Positions 15,568 to 18,653 of a stretch of DNA of 18,653 nt are shown in pieces. Origin of the DNA: Bacteroidales bacterium. Its GTDB lineage: Bacteria; Bacteroidota; Bacteroidia; Bacteroidales; UBA932. The notes under the pieces were generated by a model. That model searched no databases. It was given only the letters and a program-made list of their open reading frames with translations, and was not told the origin of the DNA. Where the stretch lies: NCBI GenBank assembly GCA_017556665.1, contig JAFYMJ010000166.1:1-18653 (forward strand). The letters run 5' to 3'. How positions within the stretch are numbered: position 1 is the stretch's first letter; every line of letters begins with the position of its first letter. Made by a program: the position numbers and the translations under genes.

Positions 15568-17259
15568 ATGAGAAAACTTTTATTGGGAATCTTTGCAGCT
15601 ATGTTTATAGCAAGTGCCTCTTTTGCACAACAGCCAAATGCAGAAGAGATTGCAAATAAGATGGACAAATATGCTCAAGAGATTATTCAGACATGGCAAC
15701 TTCCAGGTATGGCAGTAGCACTTTCATTGGACAACAAGGTTATTTTGGCTAAAGGGTATGGCGTTAAGGAGATTACACCAGAGGATGGTATAGGATTTAG
15801 AGGTGTTGCAAAAAACAGGGACCTATGCAGTGGTGGCGTAAAGGCCATAGCAAATGAGAACGGTGCTCCAATCTTGTCAAATACTGTATTCCAGATAGGT
15901 AGCGTATCAAAGTCATTTACTGCTACAGTAATGGGACAGCTTGTAGATGAGGGTTTGGTAAAATGGACAGACACTGTAAAGAATATCCTTCCAGATTTTC
16001 AGTATTATGACCAGTATGTTACAGAGAATATGCAACTTATGGATGTTATGACTCACCGTACAGGTTTGCAGGGACAAGCTGGAACATATTTCCCTAATGT
16101 TGGTTATGACAGAGATGACATTTATCAGTTCCTTAAATATGTAAAACCGGTATACAGCTTTAGAGGTGCGTATAAATACAACAACTCTACATTTATAATT
16201 GCAGAGAAGATTATTGAGAAGCTAACTGGCAAAACTTGGGAGGAAAATGTTAAGGAGAGAGTGTTTGATAAAGTTAAAATGCCAAGCTCATCTGTAAATG
16301 CAGATGGTTTTGCTGCATCGGTAGCCAATGTGGCAACTCCTCACGACTATTCATATACAACTGTTGAGTTGGGTAAGGCTCAATTCCCAGAGCTTGTCAA
16401 AACTCCAGTTGGAACAAAAGGTGGTATTGTAACTCTTCCTCTTTATGGCGATGAGCAAGCTCTTTGCTGGTTAACAGGAATAGGACCTGCAGGTAGCGTG
16501 AACTCATCTGTTGAAGATATGATCAGATATGCCCAAATGCATATGAACAATGGTTATATTGTAGAGGCTAATGGAGATACAACAAGAGTTATGTCAGAGA
16601 GGGCAGCAAGAGATCTTCATAAAGGTTATACCATTACTTCTCAGGCCGACAACAGAACAACCCTTTATGCTAACTGTTGGTTTGTAGAGCAGAACAACAA
16701 GTACAGACTGTATTTCCATACAGGTACAACTTGGGGTTTTACAGCTTTGTGTTTCTTTGTTCCAGAAATTAAGGCTTGCGGTATTATCCTGGTTAATGCA
16801 GAGGCTGGTGACAGACCTAGATATGCTGTCATGAACAGATTCATTGATATGGTAACTGGTGCACAGGAGACAGATTACAACAAAGAGTATTTTGAGAAGT
16901 GGGTTGCAGGTGCAGAGAAAGGTTGGGTAGAGAAATTGGAGAAAGAGGCTAAAGCACCAGAGGCTGCAAAGAATGTAATTTCAGATAAAGATATAGTTGG
17001 TGAATACACAAAAGATGCTTTGTTTGGAAATGCAAAAATTACAAAAGAGAAAGATGGTTTGTATATTGAGATTGGCAAGATGGGCTTTAAGAACAAACTT
17101 CAATATATAAACGATGGTATTTATCACTTCCGTAGCGATGGTCACGCTTTCCCTCTAAAATTCACTTTTGATGAGAGTGGCAAGAAGGTTAATGGATTTA
17201 TTGTAGACTTCCAGTACAAAGAGGAAGATGGTTTTGGTGGTTGGACAAAAGTTAAATAA
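15568..17259 (+). CDS. Exported serine hydrolase of the beta-lactamase/penicillin-binding (class C-like, S12) family with DUF3471-like tail
   Basis: Predicted periplasmic or cell-surface serine hydrolase, 563 residues. The signal peptide MRKLLLGIFAAMFIASASFA is followed by Gln21, fitting signal peptidase I cleavage. The catalytic triad motifs of family PF00144 are present: Ser112-V-S-Lys115, Tyr204-N-Asn206, and His384-T-Gly386 in place of KTG. An insertion at about 70-105, before the Ser motif, includes DLCSGG. After about residue 440 a beta-rich domain (VGEYTKDALFGNAKITKEKDGLYIEIG...) resembles DUF3471. The frame stays open upstream to about 15100 antisense to radA, but ATG 15568 with a signal peptide and promoter box is the convincing start. 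Substrate unknown: D-amino-acid peptides, beta-lactams and esters all occur in the family. Operon with the next gene, 8-base gap. Confidence 0.88.
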   Translation: MRKLLLGIFAAMFIASASFAQQPNAEEIANKMDKYAQEIIQTWQLPGMAVALSLDNKVILAKGYGVKEITPEDGIGFRGVAKNRDLCSGGVKAIANENGAPILSNTVFQIGSVSKSFTATVMGQLVDEGLVKWTDTVKNILPDFQYYDQYVTENMQLMDVMTHRTGLQGQAGTYFPNVGYDRDDIYQFLKYVKPVYSFRGAYKYNNSTFIIAEKIIEKLTGKTWEENVKERVFDKVKMPSSSVNADGFAASVANVATPHDYSYTTVELGKAQFPELVKTPVGTKGGIVTLPLYGDEQALCWLTGIGPAGSVNSSVEDMIRYAQMHMNNGYIVEANGDTTRVMSERAARDLHKGYTITSQADNRTTLYANCWFVEQNNKYRLYFHTGTTWGFTALCFFVPEIKACGIILVNAEAGDRPRYAVMNRFIDMVTGAQETDYNKEYFEKWVAGAEKGWVEKLEKEAKAPEAAKNVISDKDIVGEYTKDALFGNAKITKEKDGLYIEIGKMGFKNKLQYINDGIYHFRSDGHAFPLKFTFDESGKKVNGFIVDFQYKEEDGFGGWTKVK

Positions 17260-17267
17260 TTGATTAT

Positions 17268-18014
17268 ATGAAAAGATTTTTACTACTTGTAGTTGTTGCA
17301 TTATTTACAGTAGGTGGATATGCACAAAAAATAGTTGGAGTATCGGCAACAGAGACTGATGCTGCATCTGCTCCTCTTACATATGTGAACGCAATCAAGA
17401 AAGCTGGTGGTGTACCATTGGTTATCCCTATGACAACAGATGAAAAGCAGCTTGAGGCAGTGTTGAATGTTATTGATGCACTTGTTATGACCGGAGGTGA
17501 GGATGTGGATCCGTTAAAATATTTTGGTGAGCAACCTCATCCAAATTTGGGAACAGTAGTCCCTTACAGAGATGAGTTTGATTATAAACTTATAAGAATG
17601 GCTGTTGCAAAAGGGATTCCTGTGTTGGGTATATGCAGAGGTGAGCAAATGCTTAATGTAGCTTTTGGAGGTACTCTAATCCAGGATATCCCTACACAAG
17701 TGAAAGGTACTTATGTAAAACACAGCCAAAAGGCACCTAGAAATTATGCTACACACACTATTACCATAGAGAAAGGCTCAAAACTTAATAAGATATTGGG
17801 TGTAACAGAGATTAATGTAAACTCATACCACCATCAGGCAGTTAAAGATGTAGCTCCTGGATTTAAAGCAACTGCTTATTCAAAAGATGGCGTTATTGAG
17901 GCTATTGAAATGATTGGCAATCCTAAAGTTATGGGTGTCCAATTCCACCCTGAGGGTTTTGTATCTGCAGGTGACGATACATTCATTGGATTGTTCAAAC
18001 AATTGTTGGAGTAA
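17268..18014 (+). CDS. Exported gamma-glutamyl-gamma-aminobutyrate hydrolase-like amidotransferase (peptidase C26)
   Basis: A class I glutamine-amidotransferase-fold hydrolase of 248 residues, related to PuuD, which cleaves gamma-glutamyl amide bonds. The nucleophile elbow is GICRGEQMLN with Cys123, and the His-Glu pair is in VQFHPEG (His227, Glu229). MTGGEDVDPLKYFGE (74-88) and NSYHHQAV (185-192) are family blocks. Unlike cytoplasmic PuuD it starts with a Sec signal peptide, MKRFLLLVVVALFTVGGYAQ, so it should act in the periplasm. It is translated from an ATG 8 bases after the serine hydrolase and ends the operon before a strong terminator. The context suggests joint breakdown of gamma-glutamyl peptides, possibly peptidoglycan fragments; that is inference. 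Confidence 0.9.
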   Translation: MKRFLLLVVVALFTVGGYAQKIVGVSATETDAASAPLTYVNAIKKAGGVPLVIPMTTDEKQLEAVLNVIDALVMTGGEDVDPLKYFGEQPHPNLGTVVPYRDEFDYKLIRMAVAKGIPVLGICRGEQMLNVAFGGTLIQDIPTQVKGTYVKHSQKAPRNYATHTITIEKGSKLNKILGVTEINVNSYHHQAVKDVAPGFKATAYSKDGVIEAIEMIGNPKVMGVQFHPEGFVSAGDDTFIGLFKQLLE

Positions 18015-18035
18015 AAGCACCTTTATAAAAAATAT

Positions 18036-18070
18036 GAGCATGGTCAGATTTTTGGCCATGCTCTTTTATT
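18036..18070 (+). terminator. Intrinsic terminator of the hydrolase operon (possibly bidirectional)
   Basis: GAGCATGG (18036-18043) pairs perfectly with CCATGCTC (18056-18063), extended by a T-G and two Watson-Crick pairs (TCA/TGG) around a GATTTT loop. TTTTATT follows. On the opposite strand the stem is followed by ATATTTTTTA, so it may also end the convergent kinase transcript. Confidence 0.9.
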
Positions 18071-18086
18071 GTATTCTTATCTTAAT

Positions 18087-18653
18087 TTACTCTTCTGTAA
18101 TTCCCATTACAGCTCTAATCTCTTTTTTGGCTTGTTTCCATCTTGGAACATCAACTCTTGAACCAATAACCTGAACTACTTGGGCAGAAATAATGGAGCC
18201 AACCTCGCCACAAACTTTAATAGGCATACCCAAAGAGTGAGCATATATGAATCCGGCAGCATAAATGTCTCCAGCTCCAGTAGCATCAATTGCTTTTCCT
18301 GGCCATGGCTGTATAAAATGGAATTCATCGCCACATTTTACCATAGAGCCGTTAGGACCTAATTTAACAACTGCAATCTTGCACATTTTTGCAATCTCAT
18401 CCAATGCTTCTCTTGGCTCTTTGCCTGTAAAGTATTTGGATTCTGTCTCATTTGCAAAAACTATATCCACGTAATTCTCTACAATATCATGAAGGAAAGC
18501 AAGGTTGCTCTCAACAACATTGTAGCTTGCCATATCTATTGAGATAATTGACCCAGCCTCTTTTGCAAGTTCTACAGCTCTTCTTACCAATGCATGGTTC
18601 TGTACAAGGTACCCCTCAATGTGAAAATAATCGTACCCTTTATAGTATTCTGG
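18087..18653 (-). CDS. PfkB-family sugar/nucleoside kinase, probably adenosine kinase-like (runs off the right edge)
   Basis: The C-terminal 188 residues of a ribokinase-type (PfkB) kinase; the frame is open to the window edge, starting PEYYKGYDYFHIEGYLVQ. The second PfkB signature with the anion hole and catalytic Asp is DATGAGDIYAAGF. Other family features are SIDMASYNVVESN, DIVFANETESKYFTG and VVKLGPNGSMVK. The style (HIEGYLVQNHAL, ASYNVVE) resembles proteins annotated as adenosine kinase in Bacteroidetes, but ribokinase- or fructokinase-like specificities cannot be excluded from the C-terminal half. The N-terminal substrate-binding region is missing from the window, so the true start is outside. 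Convergent with the hydrolase operon across the terminator. Confidence 0.88.
   Translation of the reverse strand, partial: PEYYKGYDYFHIEGYLVQNHALVRRAVELAKEAGSIISIDMASYNVVESNLAFLHDIVENYVDIVFANETESKYFTGKEPREALDEIAKMCKIAVVKLGPNGSMVKCGDEFHFIQPWPGKAIDATGAGDIYAAGFIYAHSLGMPIKVCGEVGSIISAQVVQVIGSRVDVPRWKQAKKEIRAVMGITEE

Noticed and set aside
1..18653. CRISPR arrays, tRNA/rRNA genes, insertion sequences, phage or toxin-antitoxin genes
   Set aside because: No regularly spaced direct repeats, cloverleaf-like stretches, transposase or integrase motifs were seen on either strand by eye; dedicated searches (tRNAscan, IS and CRISPR finders) were not possible.

Overview
The window is AT-rich and gene-dense, and it looks like a chromosomal segment of a Bacteroidetes/Bacteroidales-type bacterium. 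The support is: (i) repeated TAnnTTTG boxes at promoter positions, the -7 element of this phylum, usually with no strong Shine-Dalgarno; (ii) DUF4493-like and fimbrillin-like lipoproteins whose lipidated Cys is followed by S-K-(D/E); (iii) protein variants typical of the group (TopA with C-terminal repeats instead of zinc fingers, PurH, an adenosine kinase-like PfkB protein, an exported serine hydrolase with a DUF3471-like tail). No rRNA, tRNA, CRISPR array, insertion sequence or phage gene was seen.

Layout. 1-539 (-): 5' part of purH, running off the left edge. 658-1368 (+): ispD, meeting end to end with an Lrp/AsnC regulator (1369-1851, -). 1903-4215 (-): topA. 4300-8609 (+): a tight run of penicillin-binding protein 1A, D-Ala-D-Ala ligase and prmC, joining peptidoglycan precursor synthesis and polymerisation with release-factor methylation. 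8606-13897 (-): an accessory-looking surface-lipoprotein region (two DUF4493-type lipoproteins and a 730-residue multidomain lipoprotein) with a stand-alone trpB2 in its middle. 14082-15464 (-): radA. 15568-18014 (+): a two-gene operon of secreted hydrolases, closed by a strong terminator. 18087-18653 (-): partial PfkB-family kinase, running off the right edge.

The most notable signal is in the apparently empty 231 bases before trpB2. On the minus strand they encode a 15-codon leader peptide, MTIILNIRYWWLYRE, with two adjacent Trp codons. It is followed by three mutually exclusive RNA hairpins (1:2, 2:3, 3:4), the last being an intrinsic terminator with a U-tract. This is a complete ribosome-mediated trp attenuator of the classical logic, controlling a lone trpB2. 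It ties that enzyme to tryptophan supply.

The second point is a broken gene. The DUF4493 lipoprotein at 13169-13897 has an in-frame TAG at codon 3 of an otherwise ideal lipoprotein signal peptide, so it is probably a recent pseudogene or is expressed from a poor TTG start. Promoter boxes repeatedly decide start codons here: topA, radA and the 8606-9376 lipoprotein all have upstream in-frame alternative starts that fall inside or before the promoter and are therefore unlikely.
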